Shown in pieces: positions 17,694-25,557 of a stretch of 64,000 nt of DNA; within the stretch, counting starts at the first letter, position 1, and each line of letters opens with the position of its first letter. A program made the position numbers and the translations under genes. Under the pieces are notes generated by a model that was not told the origin of the DNA, did no database searches, and worked only from the letters and a program-made list of their open reading frames with translations. The stretch is from Paenactinomyces guangxiensis (GTDB lineage: Bacteria; Bacillota; Bacilli; Thermoactinomycetales; Thermoactinomycetaceae), in assembly GCF_016055185.1 (NCBI RefSeq), contig NZ_JAECVR010000016.1, forward strand, positions 1 through 64,000. The letters are read 5' to 3'.

Positions 17694-18842
17694 TTATTTC
17701 AAGTTGCGCAGTTCCGGGTAAACGTCTCCCAGTGTAACATTTAAACCGGCATTGTTGTTATTGTTGTTATCGAACTCTTCAACTTCCTTACGGGCCTCTT
17801 CCTGTTCAACTTCCTTGATACTCAGGCTGATGCGCTTTTGTTCCGGCTGCATGTTCAGTACTTTTACCCGTACTTCCTGGCCTTCTTCCAGTACCTCCGA
17901 CGGAGTGGCAATATGGCGGCGGGAAATTTGCGAGACGTGTACCAGTCCTTCCACACCGGGATAAACCTCGACAAATGCGCCAAAAGATACCAGCCTTTTC
18001 ACCTGTCCTTTCACTACATCCCCAGGTTGAATGCTTTTGGATACCTGATCCCACGGGCCTTCCTGGGTCTCTTTAATGCTTAAGCTAATGCGCTCATTTT
18101 CACGATCTACTTTGAGCACTTTCACTTTCACTTGATCTCCTTCCGAAAGTACTTCAGAAGGATGCCCGACACGGTGCCAGGCCAACTCGGATACGTGTAC
18201 AAGCCCGTCAACTCCGCCAATATCTACAAATGCCCCAAAATCAGTGAGCCGTTGAACCGTTCCGTCCAGCACTTGTCCCGCTTCAAGGGAGTTGAGAGTT
18301 TTCTCCTTCTGACGGTTTGCTTCATCCTCTAATACTGCTTTGCGGGACAGGATCAGTTTATTTTTTTCCGGGTCGATTTCAATCACTTTCAAGGTGAGTT
18401 CGCGACCTTTATAATCGGAGAAATCCTCTACAAAATGGCGCTCTACCAGCGATGCCGGGATAAAGCCGCGAACTCCCACGTCGACAACCAGACCGCCTTT
18501 TACTACGTCAGCTACTTTAGCCGTTAAGGTTTCGCCCGTTTCAAATTTATGTTGAAGTTCTTTCCATGCTCGTTCTGCATCCACTGCTTTTTTGGAAACG
18601 ACCAGTTTCTCTTCTTCATCATCTAAGCGAAGCACTTGTACTTCGACTTCATCTCCTGCACTTAACACATCAGAAATCTGGTCTACATGAAGGCTGGACA
18701 ACTCGGAAATCGGCAATACTCCTTCAGTTTTGTATCCAACGTCAACGAGTGCCTGGTTATTTTCTACTTTTACAACCTTCCCTTTCACTACATCCCCGAC
18801 CTGGAGAGAAGCGACTTCCGTAGATTTCATTTCTTCCGCCAT
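17694..18842 (-). CDS. S1-domain RNA-binding protein (YpfD/RpsA-like)
   Basis: This 382-residue protein carries four S1 RNA-binding domains. The typical motifs recur: GDVVKGKVVKVENNQALVDV, AKVADVVKGGLVVDVGVRGF, LDGTVQRLTDFGAFVDIGGV and VKGQVKRLVSFGAFVEVYPG. The length equals B. subtilis YpfD, the Firmicute S1 homologue whose importance for translation is less clear than that of E. coli S1. A run of asparagines (NNNNNN) near the C-terminus is low-complexity. The start at 18842 has gaggagg. It lies upstream of yphA and downstream of plsC/cmk as in Bacillus. Confidence 0.94.
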   Translation of the reverse strand: MAEEMKSTEVASLQVGDVVKGKVVKVENNQALVDVGYKTEGVLPISELSSLHVDQISDVLSAGDEVEVQVLRLDDEEEKLVVSKKAVDAERAWKELQHKFETGETLTAKVADVVKGGLVVDVGVRGFIPASLVERHFVEDFSDYKGRELTLKVIEIDPEKNKLILSRKAVLEDEANRQKEKTLNSLEAGQVLDGTVQRLTDFGAFVDIGGVDGLVHVSELAWHRVGHPSEVLSEGDQVKVKVLKVDRENERISLSIKETQEGPWDQVSKSIQPGDVVKGQVKRLVSFGAFVEVYPGVEGLVHVSQISRRHIATPSEVLEEGQEVRVKVLNMQPEQKRISLSIKEVEQEEARKEVEEFDNNNNNNAGLNVTLGDVYPELRNLK

Positions 18843-18945
18843 GAACGAAAACCTCCTCGTATACCTACAAACTAATAACCATTTTTTATAAGTAAAGATC
18901 AAGACGAACAAGGTGAAGAAGTACACCCTTATTCAAATGATCATG

Positions 18946-19533
18946 TTACCTGTAAGTTTCCATTATTTGTTTGATCTGCTCCATCATCTGTTCAGTCACC
19001 GCACTGGCTGCTTCCGAATTCACTTTACCCTGGATGTAGGGAGAGACATCAATCGGCTTTCCAAAAACAATCCGGACGGGGCGAAAGAGCCGATAAGGTC
19101 CAATTATAGCCGTTGGAATAATGGGTGAATTCGTTTTCAAAGCGATCAGGGCAGCACCCATATGCGGTTTACCCGGCTCCCCCGTTTTTGAACGCGTTCC
19201 CTCAGGAAAAATCCCCAGCACCTTGCTCTCCTTCAAGATCCGGATGGAGGTTTTCAGCGCTTGCCGGTCACCTTCTCCTCTTTTAACCGGAAAAGCACCA
19301 AGCTTGGGAACGACAGAACCTAAAACAGGAGCACTAAACAATTCTTCTTTCGCCATAAAGTGAACTTTTCGCCGGATTGCACAGCCGATCAGCGGCGGAT
19401 CCAAGTAGCTGATATGGTTTGCACAAACCACTACTGAACCCTCACTTGGAACATGATGAAGCCCATCTACTTTCCACCGAAAAAAAGTAGCAAAAATGAT
19501 GCGAAAAAGCTGACGAATCCAAACATATAACAT
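18946..19533 (-). CDS. plsC: 1-acyl-sn-glycerol-3-phosphate acyltransferase
   Basis: PlsC acylates lysophosphatidate to phosphatidate at the membrane. The 195-residue protein shows the HxxxxD catalytic motif NHISYLD and the FPEGTRSK substrate-binding motif, plus an N-terminal hydrophobic segment. The cmk stop lies four bases upstream and inside its Shine-Dalgarno, so the two genes are tightly coupled. The cmk-plsC-ypfD order is shared with many Bacillales. Confidence 0.95.
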   Translation of the reverse strand: MLYVWIRQLFRIIFATFFRWKVDGLHHVPSEGSVVVCANHISYLDPPLIGCAIRRKVHFMAKEELFSAPVLGSVVPKLGAFPVKRGEGDRQALKTSIRILKESKVLGIFPEGTRSKTGEPGKPHMGAALIALKTNSPIIPTAIIGPYRLFRPVRIVFGKPIDVSPYIQGKVNSEAASAVTEQMMEQIKQIMETYR

Positions 19534-19536
19534 ATC

Positions 19537-20205
19537 TTACTCCTCACCGCCCAATTTGTTCCGGCAAAGTTGAAGAATCACTTCTACGGCTTCTGAGATG
19601 GATTGATTTGTCGTATCGATTAAGATCGCATCCTCGGCTTGCCGCAGTGGTGCATACTGGCGTGTTCTGTCATTTTCATCGCGGCGGCAGATATCTTCTT
19701 TAAGGGATTCCAAATCAGCTGAAATGCCTTTATCCAGTAACTCTTTGTACCGGCGGCGTGCCCTCTCTTCAATGGAGGCGGTGAGAAAGATCTTTACATC
19801 GGCGTGAGGCAGGACATGAGTGCCAATATCTCTTCCATCCATCACAACACTTTGCCGCTCCGCAATTTCCTGTTGTTTTCTGACCAATGCCCGCCTGACT
19901 CCGGCCATCTTAGCGACTGTTGACGCGAGGGCAGTTACTTGCGGAGTACGGATCTCATCTGTTAACCGTGTCCCGTCCACACATATGCCTGCAGGGTCAA
20001 GAGCAAATGTCATCGATTCCGCCAATTGGGTGACAGCTGCCTCATCGGCTGCATTTACTTTTTCCCTGAGTAGTTTCCAAGCGATGGATCGATACATAGC
20101 CCCCGTATCTACATAAGTAATCTCAAGGTGATCCGCGACCCGGCGTGCTACAGTGCTTTTTCCGGCTCCCGCCGGTCCGTCAATGGCAACTAAAAAATGT
20201 TTCAT
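19537..20205 (-). CDS. cmk: Cytidylate kinase
   Basis: Cmk phosphorylates CMP and dCMP to the diphosphates. The 222-residue protein begins with the P-loop AIDGPAGAGKSTVA. Further motifs are VDTGAMYRSIAW, VVMDGRDIGTHVLP and the lid region RARRRYKELL. The C-terminal end overlaps the ribosome-binding site of plsC. Confidence 0.97.
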   Translation of the reverse strand: MKHFLVAIDGPAGAGKSTVARRVADHLEITYVDTGAMYRSIAWKLLREKVNAADEAAVTQLAESMTFALDPAGICVDGTRLTDEIRTPQVTALASTVAKMAGVRRALVRKQQEIAERQSVVMDGRDIGTHVLPHADVKIFLTASIEERARRRYKELLDKGISADLESLKEDICRRDENDRTRQYAPLRQAEDAILIDTTNQSISEAVEVILQLCRNKLGGEE

Positions 20206-20534
20206 TACCTGACAAATCCTCCCTCAGCGGGATGAAAAAAATTTATCGAGCAGGCCGTACCTGCTCGATGTTGGATGAACTTTATTCGATTTTACTCGAT
20301 ATCAAAGTACAATCCTTATCGAAAAAGCGACCCGTCAACCATGGAGTGATCTTCCAACTATGTATTTTTTCAACCCTGATTCACTCTTCGGTATAAATGC
20401 AAAGCCAATCTAGACCTATAGTCGGAGATTGAAATTTAAACCTGTTTAAAGAATAACATAATTCCGTCACAAATGCAATGAAAACAATTCTATGAGCCGG
20501 TTATATTATACCGGCTCATCCAGTGCTGAACACC
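20206..20534. other. Gene-free stretch with two strong hairpins
   Basis: No convincing protein gene is visible in these 329 bases between cmk and ypeB. Two near-perfect inverted repeats frame it: 20492-20519 (atgagccggt/accggctcat) just past the ypeB stop, and 20245-20269 (atcgagcagg/cctgctcgat), followed on the minus strand by aaattttttt. The second could end either read-through from ypeB or a small minus-strand RNA transcribed from the interval. Confidence 0.5.
20234..20269 (-). terminator. Intrinsic terminator upstream of cmk
   Basis: A ten-bp perfect stem (20245-20254 with 20260-20269, loop ccgta) is followed by a T-rich run on the minus strand. Confidence 0.75.
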
Positions 20535-21881
20535 CTAAACCTGATCAGCATCCCCTTTTTTTATTTTCTCAATAAATTCTTCGTCTCCAGTATTCGCGTT
20601 AATAAAGAGGCGATACTGGTCTTTTCCGATATTGCCGAGGAACTCATAACACAGAACCTCATCCCCCGCCTCATTGTAAATGACGGCCAGATTGCTTTTC
20701 TGCACTTTCAAACGCGGGCTTACCTCTTTTTTCGCCTCCGCTTCCGTCAGACGTGGTTTGAAGCTCCTGCGGCTGATCTTGTTAAATACATACTCATCTG
20801 CCTGCAGCCCCATAATTTCTCCATTGTCCATCGCAACCTTAACCGTAACAGTCTCAGGGTAAATATAAACCCCGTTTTCCCGGTGAACAAAGTTAAAAGT
20901 GGTAATATTGCCCACATCATCATAAGAGATCGGCACCATGTTTTTATAACCGATTCTGCGCAAAAAACCGGAAGCTCTGGCTTGCGCCTGTTCTAAGCTC
21001 AGTTTGCTTTGTTTGACAGGACGGTCATAATCCATCCAGACCATGTACCCGCCTTTGGTAGTCAGATCGGCATAGACCTCCTGGTTGCGATCTTTTGTAA
21101 AACGCACGCTGTAAGTCTGATAGTCTCCTTTTTTATTTAACGTGACTGACATACCCCGAGTGGACGGACGACCTAACACCTGAGCTGTTTTTCGTTTTGC
21201 CTCAGCAGGGGTAATATTCTTTCCTTGAAGCCGCTGGGCTTTTTCACGCTTGCGAACCTCCATATTATTGATGGTTGGACCCCAATCAACTTCCGGATAC
21301 TGCTCCACTCTCTCGTTTACTTTCTTAAATCCGTCAATGATGGTGTTATCCATCTGCTTATCCTCACTGGCCAGTGCCATCTCAACATCCATCCAGCGCA
21401 GATTTTTATTCAGGGTGACTGTTTGTACTTTGTGCAAATCCCTGGTGATCTCCTGAGAACGATTATAAAGGGTCTGAAGCGTATTCCACTCTTTATCGGT
21501 CAAAGGTTCTTTCTCCAGATCACGCACCCCTACTTTATAAGAGAACTGACCGGTATTATGCACAAATTTTTCAGCTTTGTCAAAGGGCATCAACGTCATC
21601 GGCAACTGACCCAAATCACTTTGAGACGCATAGGCCAGACGCCAGACATTGGTCATACAATTAGATAATTGACTGCGGGAATTTAAAGCCAGCGTTTTTC
21701 CGATTTCATCCTGCAATTTGTCCATATGATAGTTTAAATCGTGAAACGCCCGCTGGTATTGGTTTTCCGCTTTGATTAATATTGAATTTTTATCCTGGTT
21801 CTCCTGGTATCCCCACACTGCCGTTGCCACAAGAGCAATGAGTGTGACCGGGAACAAGACGGCAGCCACTCTTCTATACAT
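20535..21881 (-). CDS. ypeB: Germination protein YpeB
   Basis: YpeB is a spore inner-membrane protein needed for correct localisation and stability of the cortex-lytic enzyme SleB. The 448-residue protein has an N-terminal membrane segment (AVLFPVTLIALVATAVWG) and a long helical domain rich in Q and D. Three PepSY-like repeats lie in the C-terminal half, with motifs such as LSLEQAQARASGFLRRIG and LTEAEAKKEVSPRL. It begins 14 bases past the sleB stop, with ggag upstream. A forespore (sigma-G) promoter would be expected upstream of sleB. Confidence 0.96.
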   Translation of the reverse strand: MYRRVAAVLFPVTLIALVATAVWGYQENQDKNSILIKAENQYQRAFHDLNYHMDKLQDEIGKTLALNSRSQLSNCMTNVWRLAYASQSDLGQLPMTLMPFDKAEKFVHNTGQFSYKVGVRDLEKEPLTDKEWNTLQTLYNRSQEITRDLHKVQTVTLNKNLRWMDVEMALASEDKQMDNTIIDGFKKVNERVEQYPEVDWGPTINNMEVRKREKAQRLQGKNITPAEAKRKTAQVLGRPSTRGMSVTLNKKGDYQTYSVRFTKDRNQEVYADLTTKGGYMVWMDYDRPVKQSKLSLEQAQARASGFLRRIGYKNMVPISYDDVGNITTFNFVHRENGVYIYPETVTVKVAMDNGEIMGLQADEYVFNKISRRSFKPRLTEAEAKKEVSPRLKVQKSNLAVIYNEAGDEVLCYEFLGNIGKDQYRLFINANTGDEEFIEKIKKGDADQV

Positions 21882-21895
21882 GGGTGAACCACTCC

Positions 21896-22354
21896 TTAGT
21901 CACAAAAAATATGTTTACCGATTCTTGTCCGCTGAGGACGGCTCCAGATCCATTTAGATGTAGCAGTAGCCGGATTGAAATAATAGATAGCCCCCCCAGT
22001 CGGATCCCAGCCATTGACCGCGTCCATCACTGCTTTTTTAGAAGATTCATTCGGCGTTAACCAGATCTGGCCGTCGGCTACAGCCGTAAACGCTCCTGGT
22101 TGAAAGATTACACCTGACACAGTTTCAGGAAATTTTTCATGTTCCAGCCGATTGAGAATAACCGCAGCTACGGCTACTTGACCCACATAGGGCTCTCCGC
22201 GGGCTTCGCCGTGAACAGCATTGGCCATTAACCTGATATCGTTATTTGAAAAGCCTCCGCTGCTTTTCCCGGCATTTGCCGCAGTGCCGATCGGGGCATC
22301 GCTGATTATTCCCAAACATAAACAAAGAAATATAAAAACACCTCTCTTTATCAT
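21896..22354 (-). CDS. sleB: Spore cortex-lytic enzyme, SleB-type, without PG-binding domain
   Basis: SleB is a lytic transglycosylase that cuts cortex peptidoglycan during germination. This 152-residue protein has a signal peptide (residues 1 to about 25, FIFLCLCLGIISDAPIGTAANA) and then a complete Hydrolase_2 domain with the catalytic-glutamate segment NAVHGEARGEPYVGQVAVAA. B. subtilis SleB also has an N-terminal peptidoglycan-binding domain of about 60-80 residues, which is absent here. CwlJ lacks both that domain and a signal peptide. Pairing with ypeB identifies it as the SleB counterpart. Confidence 0.88.
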   Translation of the reverse strand: MIKRGVFIFLCLCLGIISDAPIGTAANAGKSSGGFSNNDIRLMANAVHGEARGEPYVGQVAVAAVILNRLEHEKFPETVSGVIFQPGAFTAVADGQIWLTPNESSKKAVMDAVNGWDPTGGAIYYFNPATATSKWIWSRPQRTRIGKHIFCD

Positions 22355-22423
22355 TTTTCCAGCCAGCCTCCATTTTCCTATTCTTTTAGGTAGTGTGAGC
22401 GGTAATTCCAGGATTTATGCAAA

Positions 22424-22446
22424 CAAAAAAAGGGCTTCACGCCCTC
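22424..22446 (-). terminator. Terminator of the small zinc-ribbon gene
   Basis: The stem agggc/gccct with loop ttcac is followed by seven T on the minus strand, directly past the stop at 22447. Confidence 0.75.
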
Positions 22447-22611
22447 TTACAACTGCTCCTTTTGTACCTCAAAGTCATTTTCATTGTCACAAAGGCACCG
22501 TTTAAAACCGGTCTCCACCTTGCCCTTACGCATCTTTCCTTTTAACATGAAACGTTCGCCGCATTGTTTACAATGGATCGTTACCAGATAACGGCTATCT
22601 TCTTTCTTCAT
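22447..22611 (-). CDS. Small zinc-ribbon-like protein (54 aa)
   Basis: This frame encodes 54 residues, starting MKKEDSRYLVTIHCKQCG. Two cysteine pairs, CKQC near residue 14 and CLC near residue 39 (FKRCLCDNENDF), look like a zinc knuckle. The ATG at 22611 has ggtggtgag upstream, and a strong terminator follows the stop. The conserved look and the tight terminator make it convincing despite its size. It may correspond to small Cys-rich proteins seen near sleB in Bacillales; no function is known to me. Confidence 0.75.
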   Translation of the reverse strand: MKKEDSRYLVTIHCKQCGERFMLKGKMRKGKVETGFKRCLCDNENDFEVQKEQL

Positions 22612-22642
22612 CTCACCACCGCCTTACCTTTCCCCTTTATTA

Positions 22643-22671
22643 TTGACATTCATGCAGTGATTCCATACGAT
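22643..22671 (+). promoter_or_regulatory. Probable sigma-A promoter of the asparaginase gene
   Basis: A perfect TTGACA (22643-22648), a 17-base spacer and TACGAT (22666-22671) lie 87 bases upstream of the ansA start. Confidence 0.55.
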
Positions 22672-22757
22672 AAGTTTTGATTTGGTCAAAACGTATCAGT
22701 CAAGAATCTTGATAAAAAGAAAGGTGGAACAGACCGCCGTTCAGGCGGTACACAAAC

Positions 22758-23729
22758 ATGAAGAAAATCATTGTAATCACCACTGGCGGCACGATCGCCA
22801 TGTCCGAAAATAAAGATTCACAAGGGGTAAAACCTCGTGACCCCAAAATTCTTGAATCAACTTTGCCCATGCTCTCCCATTACGGAGATGTGCATATGGA
22901 ACATTTATTCAACATGCCAAGTCCGCATATTACCCCTCATGAAATGTACAGAATCGCTAAAGAGGCACAACAATATCTGGACCAACCGGAAGTGGCAGGA
23001 GTGGTGGTCACCCACGGGACGGATACATTAGAAGAAACAGCCTATTTCCTCGATCTGGTCATAAACAGTAAAAAACCGGTAGTTGTTACAGGAGCAATGC
23101 GCAGCTTAAACGAATTGGGAGCGGATGGTCCTTATAATCTGGTGAACGCTGTACGGGTAGCCGGTGATGAAAGAGCGGCTGATTTCGGGACCCTTGTTGT
23201 CTTTAATGATGAAATTCACCCGGCAAAAACAGTGACAAAGACACATACAAGCAATGTAGCCACCTTTCAATCCCCCGCACTGGGGCCTATTGGCTTAATT
23301 ACCAAAAAAGAGATCATCTTTCACCGCACCTTACATCGAGAGAAATTGCTTCCCCTACATTCCCCCGTGCACCAGGTAGTGTTGATCAAAGCAGCAGCCG
23401 GCATGGATAGCTCCCTGATCGAATGGACCATTGAAAAAAAGGTTGACGGTCTGGTGATCGAGGCCTTCGGCCAAGGTAATCTCCCTCCCGCAATGTTACC
23501 GGGAATACAGAAAGCACTGGACCGGCAAATACCGATCGTACTTGTCTCCCGCTGTTATAACGGGGTGGTCCAGGATACTTATGAGTATGAAGGCGGAGGA
23601 AAGCAATTAAAAGAGATGGGCCTGATTTTTTCCAACGGAATTAACGGTCAAAAAGCGCGTATCAAGTTGATGCTGGCTTTACAGAAGAGCTGTGACCCCA
23701 GACAGTTACAATCTTATTTTCAAATATAA
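22758..23729 (+). CDS. ansA: Type I L-asparaginase
   Basis: This enzyme hydrolyses L-asparagine to aspartate and ammonia in the cytoplasm. The 323-residue protein has both signature threonine regions, ITTGGTIAM at residue 7 and VVTHGTDTLEETAYFLDL near residue 83. It has no signal peptide, which fits the cytoplasmic class. The only good Shine-Dalgarno (aaaggtgg) lies about 30 bases before the ATG. Between them is the hairpin accgcc-gttca-ggcggt. No in-frame start occurs closer to it. Confidence 0.93.
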   Translation: MKKIIVITTGGTIAMSENKDSQGVKPRDPKILESTLPMLSHYGDVHMEHLFNMPSPHITPHEMYRIAKEAQQYLDQPEVAGVVVTHGTDTLEETAYFLDLVINSKKPVVVTGAMRSLNELGADGPYNLVNAVRVAGDERAADFGTLVVFNDEIHPAKTVTKTHTSNVATFQSPALGPIGLITKKEIIFHRTLHREKLLPLHSPVHQVVLIKAAAGMDSSLIEWTIEKKVDGLVIEAFGQGNLPPAMLPGIQKALDRQIPIVLVSRCYNGVVQDTYEYEGGGKQLKEMGLIFSNGINGQKARIKLMLALQKSCDPRQLQSYFQI

Positions 23730-23810
23730 AAATGAGTCCCCGAGATTAGAGGCGGCCTGTAGACGAATATATGACGGGAACCCGTAAACAGATAGTCTAT
23801 CCCATGGCGG

Positions 23811-24257
23811 TTATGATCCCAGGATTTGAAATATCTCTTCTTTTGCATGCATATTCATTAACGCTTTACGTATCCGTTGATGCATCAGCTTTCGTGACAA
23901 ATGAGCTAAAAGATTGAGATGTTCTCCTTCCATTTCCTGTGGAACGGCAATGAGAAAAACCATTTTTACGAAACTATTCTCCCGATCTTCCCATAAAATC
24001 CCTTTTTCATTTCGCAAAAAACAAATGACGGGAGCACGAATACAGGCTGCCTGGATATGGGGAACGGCAATTTTGTAGCCAATCGCCGTGGAAATTTGTT
24101 CCTCCCTGGCGAGCAAGCCGTCCCTGAATTCTTTTTCATGATCAATGAATTGCAAATCCAATAAAATTCGTGAAAAATAATCAAACACTTCTGTACGTGT
24201 TCTTACATTCACATCCAAAAATATGGAATCCGCTTTTAAAATGTCACATAATTCCAT
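23811..24257 (-). CDS. PTS EIIA type-2 domain protein, orphan
   Basis: This single-domain phosphocarrier of the fructose/mannitol/nitrogen-PTS EIIA family has 148 residues. The active-site histidine is in IGYKIAVPHIQAACI, and the downstream block FLIAVPQEMEGEHLNLLAHLS matches the PTS_EIIA_2 fold. No EIIB, EIIC or HPr gene is adjacent, so it may act as a regulator or phosphorylate a transporter encoded elsewhere. The ATG at 24257 fits aggtg at seven bases; an ATG at 24263 is too close to it. Confidence 0.85.
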   Translation of the reverse strand: MELCDILKADSIFLDVNVRTRTEVFDYFSRILLDLQFIDHEKEFRDGLLAREEQISTAIGYKIAVPHIQAACIRAPVICFLRNEKGILWEDRENSFVKMVFLIAVPQEMEGEHLNLLAHLSRKLMHQRIRKALMNMHAKEEIFQILGS

Positions 24258-24502
24258 CTTCATTCACCTTGCTTCTATCTGTTTTTGAGGTTGTTGCATC
24301 CTCCTTGACTAAAGTCAATGTCTGCGACAAACCCTTTCTAATCATTTATCTACATCATTGAACACGGTAATTCCTGTTTAAAAGAGCAGAAGCAGAAAAC
24401 AAAAATTTTAATGCTTTAGATCACTAACTATAAAAAAAGACACCCGTGATATCACTAATGTCAATATGCCGAAAGGCTTCGTTTGTACAAGCGGAATTGC
24501 GT

Positions 24503-25480
24503 TCAAACTTTGCATTTCTCTTTTTGTTTAAGGTCATTGGCAATGAGATGTCCATGGAAGCGGCCGTTTTCGATAAAGATTTTAGTTGAATCATGGCCAG
24601 TAGCAATCACACCGGCAAGGTATAAACCAGACACAGTTGTTTCCATCGCCTCTGAACAGACCGGGGCGCCTGTTTGCGGATTGATTTCTCCGCCCAACTG
24701 TTCAATAAACTGGAGGTTGGGACGATAGCCCGTCATGGCAAACACGGTGTCCGCAGGGATCTCTAAGATTTCCCCCTCTTTCTCAATAACCACACTCCTT
24801 CGTTTGATTTCACGAACCTCACTTCCCCAGTGCATGCCGATTCGCCCTTTTTCAATAGCACTCTCAATCAACGGTCTCACCCATGCTTTTACACTGGAAT
24901 GAAAAGCTGTTTTGCGATAAACCATCGTTACCCTGGCCCCTGCCTGCTGCAACTCGAGGGCTGTATCTATCGCTGAGTTTCGTCCCCCAATCACAACCAC
25001 TTCCTGGTCCGCAAAAGGATGGCTGTCGTGGAAATAGTGGTGTACATGCGGAAGGTCTTCTCCCTGAATGTTTATCAGATTCGGGGTATCATAATAGCCT
25101 GTTGCCAGAATAAGATAACGCGTCTGATAAGACTTTTGCCCTTCACGGCCCTCAGTGATTACCTGAAATCCTTCAGTCAAACGATCCACCCGGGTAACTT
25201 CTTCATAAGTATGAATATCCAGTTCATGAATCCGAACAACTGTGCGAAAATATTTTAAAGCCTCATGCCTTGTTGGTTTTTCATTAATGGAGATAAACGG
25301 AACACCCCCGATTTCCAGTTTATCCGGTGTGCTGAAAAATTGCATGGACAAAGGATAATGGTAAATGGAATGAACCAGGCACCCTTTTTCAATAATCAGC
25401 GGTTGAAACCCTTGCTTCTTCAGCTCGATCGCTGCGGAAATCCCGCATGGCCCGGCTCCGATAATAATGACATCTTTCAC
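24503..25480 (-). CDS. ypdA: YpdA family bacillithiol disulfide reductase
   Basis: YpdA (Bdr) is the NADPH-dependent flavoprotein that reduces oxidised bacillithiol. The sequence has an FAD-binding start VIIIGAGPCGISAAIELKK, the NAD(P) motif VVIGGRNSAIDTALELQQ near residue 165, and a C-terminal FAD block GLYLAGVIATGHDSTKIFIE. The GTG at 25480 is favoured since gggagg lies about ten bases upstream; the earlier GTG at 25489 abuts it. Adjacent to gudB as in B. subtilis. Confidence 0.93.
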   Translation of the reverse strand: MKDVIIIGAGPCGISAAIELKKQGFQPLIIEKGCLVHSIYHYPLSMQFFSTPDKLEIGGVPFISINEKPTRHEALKYFRTVVRIHELDIHTYEEVTRVDRLTEGFQVITEGREGQKSYQTRYLILATGYYDTPNLINIQGEDLPHVHHYFHDSHPFADQEVVVIGGRNSAIDTALELQQAGARVTMVYRKTAFHSSVKAWVRPLIESAIEKGRIGMHWGSEVREIKRRSVVIEKEGEILEIPADTVFAMTGYRPNLQFIEQLGGEINPQTGAPVCSEAMETTVSGLYLAGVIATGHDSTKIFIENGRFHGHLIANDLKQKEKCKV

Positions 25481-25502
25481 GGCTGTCACACCTCCCGTTG
25501 CA

Positions 25503-25537
25503 AAAGAAAAACACCCTGGGGTGGGGGTGTTTTTTTA
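25503..25537 (-). terminator. Terminator of gudB
   Basis: The stem aaaaacaccc/gggtgttttt with the loop tggggtgg runs into tttttctttt on the minus strand; the plus strand also shows a T run, so it may work both ways. Confidence 0.75.
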
Positions 25538-25557
25538 TATAAATCATCTTTATTATA

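Noticed and set aside
22720-22750. aaaggtggaac near ansA as a T-box core
   Set aside because: The core lacks the accgcg-type sequence, no stem I fits in the short leader, and no terminator/antiterminator pair follows.
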